From positions 116,760 to 180,759 of the forward strand of contig NZ_PTJA01000014.1 in assembly GCF_002934545.1 (NCBI RefSeq): a stretch of DNA of 64,000 bases, in the 5' to 3' direction. This stretch comes from Lacrimispora xylanisolvens. Its GTDB lineage: Bacteria; Bacillota; Clostridia; Lachnospirales; Lachnospiraceae. A program made the translations under genes and the position numbers. The notes under the pieces were generated by a model, which did not search any database, had not been told where the DNA came from, and saw only the letters and a program-made list of their open reading frames with translations. This document shows, piece after piece, positions 8,993 through 16,505 of this stretch (within the stretch, counting starts at the first letter, position 1; every line of letters starts with the position of its first letter).

Positions 8993-9337
8993 TTAAGCCA
9001 GAATTATTTTAGAAAAAGGAGTTGCACAATTTGTACAACTCCCATATGTGATGTACTGATGATTTGTTGCAGATATTGTTCTGCTTGAAACCACCTTTTT
9101 CGTTGTATTATCAATACAATCGACCCTTATTTTTGCAGTTTTAGGCAATGAACATTCAGCATCTATTCTTACTGGGAGTGTAGTTCCGTAATCCCATTGT
9201 TGGAACTATAAAATGAGTATATCCGCCACTCATATATGGATCGTCATACAAATCGCCATCTAAATAATAATCAAAAACAATTCTCTATAGGGTATAGTAA
9301 CATGTTTCCGCTTTGCATTGCCTCTTTCCGCTTGGTA
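8993..9337 (-). pseudogene. Frameshifted gene remnant downstream of the LysM-GH18 gene
   Basis: This stretch, which has no intact gene, still encodes a coherent protein spread over three frames on the minus strand. About 9287-9337 reads QAERGNAKRKHVTIPYRE. After a shift it reads VFDYYLDGDLYDDPYMSGG and on to about 9195. After a second shift it reads GTTLPVRIDAECSLPKTAKI and continues to ATPFSKIILA and a stop at 8993. Two small indels would restore about 110 continuous codons. The first segment is in the same frame as the GH18 gene beyond its TAA stop. I do not recognise the family. Errors in the assembly could also create such shifts. Confidence 0.5.
9013..9042 (-). terminator. Terminator-like hairpin inside the remnant
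   Basis: GGAGTTGCACAA (9018-9029) pairs with TTGTACAACTCC (9031-9042) with one mismatch. Read on the minus strand, it is followed by CTTTTTCT. It could end the GH18 transcript, although it lies inside the remnant's last codons. Confidence 0.5.
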
Positions 9338-9346
9338 AAAAAGTAA

Positions 9347-10636
9347 TTAAAAAGACAATTTCTGGATGTAGTATTGAGTATTAATAATAAACCACATTTG
9401 GGTATCAAATCTCATAATAGTCCATAGGGATAAACCTTGAAGATCATATTCTGCTACCAGCCCGGCTCTCGCCTCAAAACTTCTCGCATCATTAAACCAC
9501 ACTAAGTGATGAATCCCATTACTATCCATATAATAGAAAAAAGGTGACTGTGCTGCTTCGTTAAATTGTATTGGTATATTGTTATCTGCTGCAATCTGTA
9601 TTGCATTATTGTTTGCTATAGCAGTTGCTTCTGTTGCACCCGGAACATAGGGTAGTGTCCAATCATAACCGAGTGTAGTGATTCCTAAGAATAATAAGTC
9701 CTGTGGAATAATACTGGTTACGTAGGCTAATAGTTGTCTTAAAACATTAACTGGGAAAATCGAGCTTGGATAACTATAAAATCTAGCCCAATCATAAGAA
9801 GCAAATAGAATTCCATCTACATATTCAGATAATCGTGAATAATCCAACTTTTCAAAACTGACAATAGGCCCCTGAATATTCATAATTGGCGTAGTGGTGA
9901 TTAGTACTCTATAACCTTCAGAACGAAATATAGCAGAAGCCTTTTTTATGTATTCTACAATACTATTTATGTTATCCGGTGTAATATCTTCGATATACAT
10001 ATTCACTCCATAATAACCCTTTGCTTTTATCATTTGTAGAATATTGTCAATAAGACGATCTTGCACAGAAGACTTATTTAAAATATTCTGAGTTACTTCA
10101 CGAATAATAGTTCCCTCTTCCGTAATCGTAGAAACAAACATCATGGGCGCAACACCATAAGTTTTAGCCAACTGAATTACATCAGCATCCTCAGCAATAG
10201 TAATAATTTCTCCTTCACTTGTAGCTCTATAATTGAATATAGTCAAATATGTTAAAAAAGGAAGCGTTTTTACTAAAACAGATTTATCTATATATGAAAA
10301 AGTATAACCACTAGTAGCAATTGTTCTTGTTTTATTCGATTGATAGCTTATAACTATGGATTCACCGATATACAAAATTTCTCTATCGGAAAGATAGGGA
10401 TTATTTCTTAATAATTCCATTGGAGTAGTACCATGCTGCTTTGCTATACTTTCCAAAGTGTCGCCTGCCTGAACAACGTAGAGTGTTTCCGGTTGTACAA
10501 TTATGATGGTTTGGCCGACTGCTAAATTATCGGGGTTTGTAATTTCATTTTCCAATATCAATCGGTCAACTGGGATTTTATAATACTCTGATATGGAAAC
10601 GATGGTATCACCTGGTTTGACAACATGAATGATCAT
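9347..10636 (-). CDS. LysM-LysM-GH18 protein, spore cortex hydrolase (SleL/YaaH)-like
   Basis: A 429-residue protein with two N-terminal LysM modules (about 2-47 and 51-97, each with VVKPGDT/VVQAGDT and a closing IIIV/IVIS). A glycoside hydrolase family 18 barrel follows (about 105-425). This is the architecture of SleL/YaaH, N-acetylglucosaminidases that act on spore cortex peptidoglycan. No signal peptide is present, as in spore-packaged members. The barrel motif (DxDxE in GH18) reads NMYIE at 212-216: Glu216, the acid/base, is kept, but Tyr214 stands at the Asp position. The ATG at 10636 is preferred over a TTG four codons upstream because GAGGG lies 5 bases before it. It sits near the Csp-like array on the same strand, which fits a spore role. 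Confidence 0.88.
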   Translation of the reverse strand: MIIHVVKPGDTIVSISEYYKIPVDRLILENEITNPDNLAVGQTIIIVQPETLYVVQAGDTLESIAKQHGTTPMELLRNNPYLSDREILYIGESIVISYQSNKTRTIATSGYTFSYIDKSVLVKTLPFLTYLTIFNYRATSEGEIITIAEDADVIQLAKTYGVAPMMFVSTITEEGTIIREVTQNILNKSSVQDRLIDNILQMIKAKGYYGVNMYIEDITPDNINSIVEYIKKASAIFRSEGYRVLITTTPIMNIQGPIVSFEKLDYSRLSEYVDGILFASYDWARFYSYPSSIFPVNVLRQLLAYVTSIIPQDLLFLGITTLGYDWTLPYVPGATEATAIANNNAIQIAADNNIPIQFNEAAQSPFFYYMDSNGIHHLVWFNDARSFEARAGLVAEYDLQGLSLWTIMRFDTQMWFIINTQYYIQKLSF

Positions 10637-10731
10637 GAATTCCCTCAAATGATCTTATTAATTCTATTATATGCTAATGTGTTGTATTTATGGGTATATA
10701 CATGCTTTATTAAGCAAATTGTTACGAAACA

Positions 10732-10775
10732 AAACCACCGGAATCCCCTGTATACACAAGTGATTCCGGTGGTTT
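10732..10775 (-). terminator. Terminator of the tRNA transcript
   Basis: A perfect 14-base inverted repeat (10732-10745 with 10762-10775, AAACCACCGGAATC). On the minus strand it is followed by TTTTGTTTCG, directly downstream of the two minus-strand tRNA genes. Confidence 0.8.
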
Positions 10776-10792
10776 GGCTGTTTATAGAAAAA

Positions 10793-10867
10793 TGGAAGTA
10801 ATGGGGCTCGAACCCATGACCTTTCGCGTGTGAGGCGAACGCTCATCCCGGCTGAGCTATACTTCCA
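10793..10867 (-). tRNA. tRNA-Val (anticodon CAC)
   Basis: The minus strand folds as a full 75-base cloverleaf. The acceptor TGGAAGT pairs with ACTTCCA, the D arm is TAGCTCAGCCGGGATGAGC, and the anticodon stem TTCGC/GCGAA encloses the loop CTCACAC (anticodon CAC). The T arm carries GGTTCGAGCC. It decodes GUG. CCA is partly encoded as the terminal CCA of the acceptor strand. Confidence 0.93.
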
Positions 10868-10872
10868 TTTCG

Positions 10873-10945
10873 TGGAGATAGCGAGACTCGAACTCGTGGC
10901 CTATGCGTTGCGAACGCATCGCTCTCCCAGCTGAGCTATATCCCC
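10873..10945 (-). tRNA. tRNA-Ala (anticodon CGC)
   Basis: The minus strand begins GGGGATATAGCTCAGCTGGG, the usual bacterial tRNA-Ala 5' half. The anticodon stem ATGCG/CGCAT encloses the loop TTCGCAA, giving anticodon CGC for GCG codons. The T arm has GAGTTCGAGTC. It lies 5 bases upstream of tRNA-Val in transcription order, so the two form one transcript. Confidence 0.93.
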
Positions 10946-11060
10946 TTGTCTAAATTATAGCATGAAGATTCTGAATTACAAGTATTATTTGCACAAATAG
11001 AAAAATATTTTTCGATCTTTTCTGTGGATTTTGTTGTAAAAAACTTCCAGTAATAACATA

Positions 11061-11091
11061 GAAAAGAGGCATCTAATTGTGAGATACCTCT
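11061..11091 (-). terminator. Terminator of the 2-hydroxyacid dehydrogenase gene
   Basis: AGAGGCATCT (11065-11074) pairs with AGATACCTCT (11082-11091). On the minus strand the hairpin is followed by TTTTCTATG, 12 bases after the stop codon. Confidence 0.8.
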
Positions 11092-11102
11092 CTGGTTCTT
11101 AA

Positions 11103-12050
11103 TTATAAAATTTTATTAATCTGGTCGCCTTCCATCCATTTTTTCAGGTTCTCAAATACGATCTGGGCTCTTAACTTCATCGATTCTGCAGAGGCAAAAG
11201 CAATGTGGGGAGTAACAATGGTATTTTTACAGTTTAAAAGTGGGTGGGAAGTATCAATCGGCGGCTCGTTCTCAAACACATCGATACCGGCACCTGCCAG
11301 ATATCCGCTGTTTAAAGCTTCCGCAAGGGCTTTGGAATCCACTACCGGACCTCTTGCAGCGTTAATAATATAAGCACCCTGTTTCATTTTAGCGATTGTA
11401 TCTTTGTTTATTAAATGACGGGAATCTTCATTTAACGGGCAGTGGAGGCTCACGATATCAGAATTAGATAGAAGTTCATCCAAAGACACAAATTCCATGA
11501 AATCCGGTTCATTTCCAGTAATAGTACGCTTGCAGCCAAGAACGCGGCAGCCAAAGGCTTTGCAAAGTTCTGCAGTTCTTGTTCCGATTGCGCCAGCGCC
11601 AACAATACCGATGGTCTTTCCTCTCAACTCGCAGCCTACCAGACCATCCTTTGTCTTTCCTTCCCGGCAGCGGGCATCTGTCTGCATCACATTGCGTAAA
11701 AGGGAGAGCATAAGACATAAAGACAGCTCGGCAACCGCTTCAGTTGAGTAACCGGCGGCATTGCTGACGGAAATATTATTTTTTCTTGCTGCTGCCAGAT
11801 CTACGTGGTCCACCCCTGTAAAAGCAACATCTATAAATTTTAAGTTCTTACAGGCGTCGATGACTTCACCGTTTAGTGGCATGTTGGCAATCATAATGAC
11901 ATCGGCATTTTGAGCTTGTTCAATCTGAACTTTGGTATCTGTGCTTTTTTCAAAAGCTGTAAAAGTGTGACCTGCATCAATTAATGGTTTTGCACATTCA
12001 TTTAACAGGCTGTCAGGTATTCCAAGAGATTCTAATAATACGATATTCAT
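11103..12050 (-). CDS. D-isomer specific 2-hydroxyacid dehydrogenase, NAD-dependent
   Basis: A 315-residue enzyme of the D-lactate/phosphoglycerate dehydrogenase superfamily. The NAD-binding Rossmann loop is GIVGAGAIG (about residues 144-152) inside the longer Rossmann segment. The catalytic Arg (NAARGPVVD), Glu (DVFENEPP) and His (VTPHIAFAS) follow in the usual order. The substrate is uncertain; hydroxypyruvate, glyoxylate or other 2-oxoacids are all possible. The ATG at 12050 is chosen because GGAGTG lies 7 bases before it; a TTG six codons upstream has no ribosome site. It is monocistronic, with its own terminator. Confidence 0.9.
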   Translation of the reverse strand: MNIVLLESLGIPDSLLNECAKPLIDAGHTFTAFEKSTDTKVQIEQAQNADVIMIANMPLNGEVIDACKNLKFIDVAFTGVDHVDLAAARKNNISVSNAAGYSTEAVAELSLCLMLSLLRNVMQTDARCREGKTKDGLVGCELRGKTIGIVGAGAIGTRTAELCKAFGCRVLGCKRTITGNEPDFMEFVSLDELLSNSDIVSLHCPLNEDSRHLINKDTIAKMKQGAYIINAARGPVVDSKALAEALNSGYLAGAGIDVFENEPPIDTSHPLLNCKNTIVTPHIAFASAESMKLRAQIVFENLKKWMEGDQINKIL

Positions 12051-12076
12051 ATGTATCACTCCGATCAATCATAAAA

Positions 12077-12106
12077 TTACAGGGACGAATAATAATAGTC
12101 CTGTAA
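12077..12106 (-). other. 5' leader hairpin of the dehydrogenase gene
   Basis: TTACAGGGAC (12077-12086) pairs with GTCCTGTAA (12098-12106) with one bulge. A TATAAT-like -10 box (12112-12117 on the minus strand) would put the transcript start at the base of this stem. On the minus strand the stem is followed by TTTTATG. Confidence 0.45.
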
Positions 12107-12294
12107 AAACAATTATAACACCATATGACAGAATGAAAAGGGATAGTTATGAATTTGTTAAAATGTATGGGAGTTTCCGGATTTTTTCGATTAAGTATTT
12201 CCATTGTCCTGTTTCTATATTATAATCTCATAGATAGTGTGTCAGATGACTAACAGTGACAAAAATAATATTTGACAACAGAAAGGCACAGGCA

Positions 12295-13311
12295 ATGGAT
12301 AAATTGGATCATTTTATAAACGGAGAACTGGCGAAAAAAATAATCAGTATTATTCTTTTGGCAGTTTTTCTTTATTTTTTAAGAGGAATGATAAATCAGT
12401 TTTTGCTGATATTTATGGTTACTTTCATCTTTGGCCAGCTTCAAAAATTTATATATGATAAGGTAAATAAGTATATAAAGATCAGCCGGAAGCTTATTAC
12501 CATTTTAATGTATCTTATATTTTTACTTATTTTTATCATTACCATGATAGCTTATATTCCTAAAGTTACCCAGCAGCTGATTGATGTAATCAATCTGATT
12601 TCTACCTTTGACTTAAATCAGTTACAGAATTATGACCGGTTTAATCTGTTAAGCAGCATTCCGGAGGATCAGATCAGCGACTACATTCGTATGGCGGAAA
12701 GCCATTTGCTGACCTTTGTAACGACTGCAGGAACTTTCAGCATTAACATTTTGCTGTCTCTGTTGATCAGTTTTCTCTTTCTTCTGGAAAAGGAAGAGAT
12801 TATAGCATTTTTTAAGCATATGGAGCAGAGTAAAGTGTCATTTCTCTATAAGTATTTTACATTTTACGGAAAGAAGTTTTTGAATTCCTTTGGAAAAGTC
12901 ATTGAATTGCAAATCGTCATTGCATTTATTAATTCGTTCTTGTCTGTAATAGCATTAACAATTATGGGATTTCCCCAGACGCTGGGACTTGGAGCCATGA
13001 TTTTCATACTTGGACTGGTTCCGGTTGCAGGAGTGATTATATCACTCATACCTCTTTGCATTATAGCGTTTAACATCGGAGGTGCGTTTAAAATTATAGA
13101 AGTTATCATTATGATATTTGTACTTCATTCACTGGAGACCTATGTGCTCAATCCTAAATTGATGTCGGCTAAAACCAAATTACCGGTATTTCTGGTTTTT
13201 CTTATTCTTTTAGTCAGTGAGCATTATATCGGAGTGTGGGGACTGCTTTTAGGTATTCCCATGTTTATGTTCTTATTGGATATTTTAGATATCAGAGTGA
13301 AAAATGAATAA
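12295..13311 (+). CDS. AI-2E family transporter (PerM-like membrane protein)
   Basis: A 338-residue polytopic membrane protein with paired N-terminal helices (about 15-60), a soluble central segment (about 95-135) and a C-terminal bundle. It contains family-typical motifs such as FPQTLGLGAMIFILGLVPVAG and the ending LNPKLMSAKTKLPVFLVFL. Members are annotated as AI-2 exporters or sodium/proton antiporters; the substrate here is unknown. The ATG at 12295 (MDKLDHFING) follows GAAAGG by about 9 bases. An in-frame GTG at 12256 lacks a ribosome site. It is transcribed divergently from the dehydrogenase. Confidence 0.85.
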   Translation: MDKLDHFINGELAKKIISIILLAVFLYFLRGMINQFLLIFMVTFIFGQLQKFIYDKVNKYIKISRKLITILMYLIFLLIFIITMIAYIPKVTQQLIDVINLISTFDLNQLQNYDRFNLLSSIPEDQISDYIRMAESHLLTFVTTAGTFSINILLSLLISFLFLLEKEEIIAFFKHMEQSKVSFLYKYFTFYGKKFLNSFGKVIELQIVIAFINSFLSVIALTIMGFPQTLGLGAMIFILGLVPVAGVIISLIPLCIIAFNIGGAFKIIEVIIMIFVLHSLETYVLNPKLMSAKTKLPVFLVFLILLVSEHYIGVWGLLLGIPMFMFLLDILDIRVKNE

Positions 13312-13331
13312 ATTTATCACCCATTAAAAAG

Positions 13332-13370
13332 GGGGCTGCATTAAATAGAAGATTCTATTAGGGCAGCCCC
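13332..13370. terminator. Bidirectional terminator between convergent genes
   Basis: GGGGCTGC (13332-13339) pairs with GCAGCCCC (13363-13370), with an inner AATAGAA/TTCTATT stem. The minus-strand exit is CTTTTTAATG and the plus-strand exit TCACTTTTTA. Confidence 0.8.
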
Positions 13371-13386
13371 TCACTTTTTAATGATA

Positions 13387-15063
13387 CTACATAGGCTGAC
13401 TGTAAATAGAATAAGCCAGCTGATTGGCAGCTTCCTTTCCTGTATACAGTGCTCCCTGCATCCAGCCGTGCTTTGTGGATACATGCTCGCCGGCAAAGAA
13501 AACCCTTTGATTATATTCAGGCTTCAGCATCTCATAAGCGAATAATTGCTTCTGACCTGGGAGTGACTCGGCAAAAGCCCCCCGGTTATAAGGCTCATTA
13601 TCCCAGACCACGGTTTTATGGTCTGCCACAATGGGATCTAAGAATCCTCTTGGCAGTCCATGAACTTCCTCCACGCTTTGCTTTATATATTCAAACCGTA
13701 GAGGTTCTGACATATTCCCCACTCTTGTTGAGTTTAAATGATAATTATAGGAAGCGATGAGTACACCTGGTTCATTTGGTGAGCAGAAAGAAGGATCCGG
13801 ACACAGAAGATGATCTCCAGGATAGAAAATGTACTGAATCGGCAGATCTGTCTGAGAAAATCCTCCAACAATACGACCATAATCCGTATCCTGTTCCCAA
13901 AAACGTTCTTTGCATAGAAAAAAGGTTTTTTGAGAATTGGTATAATTGTATTCTAAGATCGCCTGCATCTTTGGATTACTGAAACTTGGTTTGATTTCCA
14001 CTTCCCGCAGAGTGGAGTAGGGGATTGCACAGATAACGTAATCGAACGTATCAGAAGTACTGCTTAAATCCCGTACATTGCGATGGGCAAGAACAACCTG
14101 ATCGCTGTTTTCCTGCTGGTAAATACCTGTGACCGACTGACCGGGCCAGTAAGTGACAGTGCCTAGCTGAGAGGGCGGAATATTTTGATATTGGGGTAAA
14201 TTGTCTTTGTAGAAGGATTGAATAAAGGCGTAGGGCAGGTTTACAATCCCGTCTTCAATGGTATAGGTATTACGGTAGTCAATGGTATATTCCTCCTGGA
14301 CAGTTTCAGCGTAACTGGCATCAATTAAAGACCCGGTTCCCGGATCCACCCCTGAGATCAGGCTGATTGCCCCCTGGCTGAGACCCAGATTTTCCAGAGT
14401 CTGCCGCACAGAATTGTTCATAAGAGACAAAATTTCCGGAGAATAACGGGGTAAGATCTGTATCAGCTCCGATCGAATGTCAGGCGAAAGCTGCATCATT
14501 GGATACGTAAAGGCGTAGTCATTTAGCTCTGACCAGGGAGTATTTCGTTCCTGGGGAGTTAAGTCATACAGGGGATAAAGATTCTGCTCGATGGATTCTG
14601 TTGTTCTTAAGCGGGTGTTATGTACATACAAAAAATTGTTGCGCTGCCTTACAGAGAGAGGACGGGTATTGAGACCAAACAAATTAATATAATGCCAGGT
14701 GGTTTCGTGGGTAACCGGGATTCTGTGGGCGCCGAATTCGTTATAATATTCCGTGTTAAAATAGTAGGTATATACTCTTCCTCCTACTCTGCTGTCATTA
14801 GCCTCAAGGATGGTAATGTCAGCCCCCAGCTTTCGAAGCTCAAATGCAGCGGACAGACCGGCGAGGCCTCCTCCAATCACGCCGATTTTTACGCCCTTTA
14901 GTGCCCCTGGCTGTGCATAATTTGTAATGTCCGGAGGCGGACTCAGCAAACGGACAATATTTTCGTAATCTTCCGGACGGCCAGCCATCTCCAATGAATT
15001 CCTGATCATTTCCTGCCGCTGCTCATTGGTGGGATTCAGTATCTGAGTGAATGGAGCATTCAT
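13387..15063 (-). CDS. Flavin-dependent amine oxidase / L-amino-acid oxidase-like protein
   Basis: A 558-residue FAD oxidoreductase of the monoamine oxidase family. The dinucleotide fold is at about residues 57-95 (VIGGGLAGLSAAFELRKLGA, then ILEAND). It is followed by the RVGGRVYTY flavin loop, and the C-terminal FAD motif is FFAGEHVSTKHGWMQGALYTG. The length and the N-terminal helical extension resemble L-amino-acid oxidases and tryptophan-2-monooxygenase-like enzymes. The substrate cannot be assigned. The ATG at 15063 has GAGGTGA 6 bases upstream; a GTG three codons earlier overlaps that ribosome site. No export signal is seen. Confidence 0.87.
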   Translation of the reverse strand: MNAPFTQILNPTNEQRQEMIRNSLEMAGRPEDYENIVRLLSPPPDITNYAQPGALKGVKIGVIGGGLAGLSAAFELRKLGADITILEANDSRVGGRVYTYYFNTEYYNEFGAHRIPVTHETTWHYINLFGLNTRPLSVRQRNNFLYVHNTRLRTTESIEQNLYPLYDLTPQERNTPWSELNDYAFTYPMMQLSPDIRSELIQILPRYSPEILSLMNNSVRQTLENLGLSQGAISLISGVDPGTGSLIDASYAETVQEEYTIDYRNTYTIEDGIVNLPYAFIQSFYKDNLPQYQNIPPSQLGTVTYWPGQSVTGIYQQENSDQVVLAHRNVRDLSSTSDTFDYVICAIPYSTLREVEIKPSFSNPKMQAILEYNYTNSQKTFFLCKERFWEQDTDYGRIVGGFSQTDLPIQYIFYPGDHLLCPDPSFCSPNEPGVLIASYNYHLNSTRVGNMSEPLRFEYIKQSVEEVHGLPRGFLDPIVADHKTVVWDNEPYNRGAFAESLPGQKQLFAYEMLKPEYNQRVFFAGEHVSTKHGWMQGALYTGKEAANQLAYSIYSQPM

Positions 15064-15092
15064 TGATTTCACCTCATAAAGTCACTATGATA

Positions 15093-15120
15093 AGGGGACA
15101 ATTGCCTGTGCAATGTCCCC
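15093..15120. terminator. Hairpin between the amine oxidase and the binding-protein gene
   Basis: AGGGGACA-TTGC (15093-15104) pairs with GCAATGTCCCC (15110-15120). It lies 17 bases after the stop of the minus-strand lipoprotein gene. The U tract is weak on the minus strand (TTATCAT) and better on the plus strand (TTTGTTG). Confidence 0.55.
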
Positions 15121-15136
15121 TTTGTTGTTGAGATAA

Positions 15137-16144
15137 TTATTTGGCAGCCTTCTCAGAATACTCAGTCGTCACAAGATTTTCATAAGGAACCCGGTCTTTT
15201 AACTGACCAGCCTCCTCCAGAATATTCTCTAAAAGCTCAAAGCTGTCTTTGTTAAATACAGTATCCTTTTTCCAGGTATCCTGGGCTTTGTAACGGTCTA
15301 CGATGGCAGCAATGGTTTTTACATCGGTTTCCTTAAACTGGGGCTGGATTACTTTTGCAATTTCTTCCGAGGAATGAGAATTTACATATTCCAGGCCTTT
15401 TTGAATGGCGTTGGTAAATTTCTGTATTGTTGCCGGATTCTTTTCCAGGTAACTTTTTTTGGCACTGTAGGCGGTATATGGAATATAGCCTGAGTCTACG
15501 CCCAAAGAAGCGACTACGAAGCCATTGCCTTCCTTTTCCAGTCCTGTTGCAAACGGTTCAAATTCAACGGTATAATTTGCATCATTGCTGGTAAAGGCTG
15601 CTGCCGTCAGTCCAAAATTAATGCTCTGATCGATTGTCAGATCTGTGGCAGGATTAATTCCGTTCTTTTTCAGGATATATTCAAATACCATTTCCGGCAT
15701 CCCACCGGCTCTGCCGCCCAGTACTTTCTTCCCTTTTAAGTCGGCCCATTTAAAATCAGGCTGTTCACTTCTTCCAACAAGAAAATTGCCTGCACGCTGA
15801 GTCAGCTGTGCAAAATTAACTGCGTAATCCTGGGAACCGTTTGCATAAGTATAGATTGAGGCCTCAGAGCCCATAAAACCAATATCTGCATCACCGGATA
15901 TAAGGGCGGTCATAACCTTGTCAGCGCCGGCTCCGTTTACTAAGGTTAAATCAATGCCCTCATCCTCAAAGTATCCCAGCTCTATGGCTGCATACTGAGG
16001 GGCATAAAAGATGGAATGGGCAACTTCATTTAATTTGACCGGGGTTAAGTCCGATGACTTTGTCTTTGAACCGCAGGCGGTTAAGCTGAGTAAAGACGCT
16101 CCGGTGAGAACGGCCATGATAAATGTACGATAGGCTTTTCTCAT
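15137..16144 (-). CDS. ABC transporter substrate-binding lipoprotein, SsuA/ThiY (NMT1) family
   Basis: A 335-residue secreted lipoprotein. It has a basic N-terminus (MRKAYR), a hydrophobic segment and the lipobox LTAC at about residues 20-23. The two-lobe periplasmic-binding fold of the NMT1/THI5-SsuA type follows (FYAPQYAAIELGYFEDEGID, then GSEASIYTYANG). Relatives bind aliphatic sulfonates, nitrate, or thiamine precursors; the ligand here is open. The ATG at 16144 follows AAAGGAGGA by 5 bases, which excludes the upstream in-frame ATG. No permease or ATPase gene is adjacent, so its transporter must be encoded elsewhere. Confidence 0.88.
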   Translation of the reverse strand: MRKAYRTFIMAVLTGASLLSLTACGSKTKSSDLTPVKLNEVAHSIFYAPQYAAIELGYFEDEGIDLTLVNGAGADKVMTALISGDADIGFMGSEASIYTYANGSQDYAVNFAQLTQRAGNFLVGRSEQPDFKWADLKGKKVLGGRAGGMPEMVFEYILKKNGINPATDLTIDQSINFGLTAAAFTSNDANYTVEFEPFATGLEKEGNGFVVASLGVDSGYIPYTAYSAKKSYLEKNPATIQKFTNAIQKGLEYVNSHSSEEIAKVIQPQFKETDVKTIAAIVDRYKAQDTWKKDTVFNKDSFELLENILEEAGQLKDRVPYENLVTTEYSEKAAK

Positions 16145-16219
16145 AAAATCCTCCTTTTTCATATCTTAATACTACATTGTATTGTTGTAATACGGGAAAG
16201 TACCTTGTCTTAAAAAATT

Positions 16220-16351
16220 TTAAATAATAAAGATCTGGGCGGATACGTGGGAAAAAAGGGGTTTGATGTGTTTTCTGGATGTTGTTCTGCAGCTGGTCAG
16301 TAAAGCAGCGACCACAATTACAGCCAGAAAGATTGCAATTGCTTTCTTCAT
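16220..16351 (-). CDS. Small lipoprotein (43 aa) upstream of the binding-protein gene
   Basis: A short minus-strand ATG frame has a GGAGGAGAACC ribosome site and encodes MKKAIAIFLAVIVVAALLTS followed by Cys21. This is a textbook lipoprotein signal with lipobox LTSC. After the Cys only 22 residues remain (basic, ending AQIFII). It lies 75 bases before the substrate-binding lipoprotein on the same strand. It may be a genuine tiny lipoprotein, or the signal-peptide stub of a lost longer lipoprotein gene such as a second binding protein. No function can be assigned. Confidence 0.55.
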   Translation of the reverse strand: MKKAIAIFLAVIVVAALLTSCRTTSRKHIKPLFSHVSAQIFII

Positions 16352-16505
16352 TTGGTTCTCCTCCATTCATCCTCCTGTTAAAATTCTATGTAGTCTGACA
16401 GGCAGAGTTTACGACCTATTCCATATTTTCTTATTTAAAGATGGTATATAGGTTAAAACTGTGCTATACTGCTATAGTAAAATTTACAAAAGCAGGTGAA
16501 GTACA

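Noticed and set aside
16026..16370. A 114-codon minus-strand frame with CNLSGCNCGRC cysteines
   Set aside because: It is out of frame with the small lipoprotein gene and overlaps the start of the binding-protein gene; the lipoprotein frame has the better ribosome site and a proper signal peptide.
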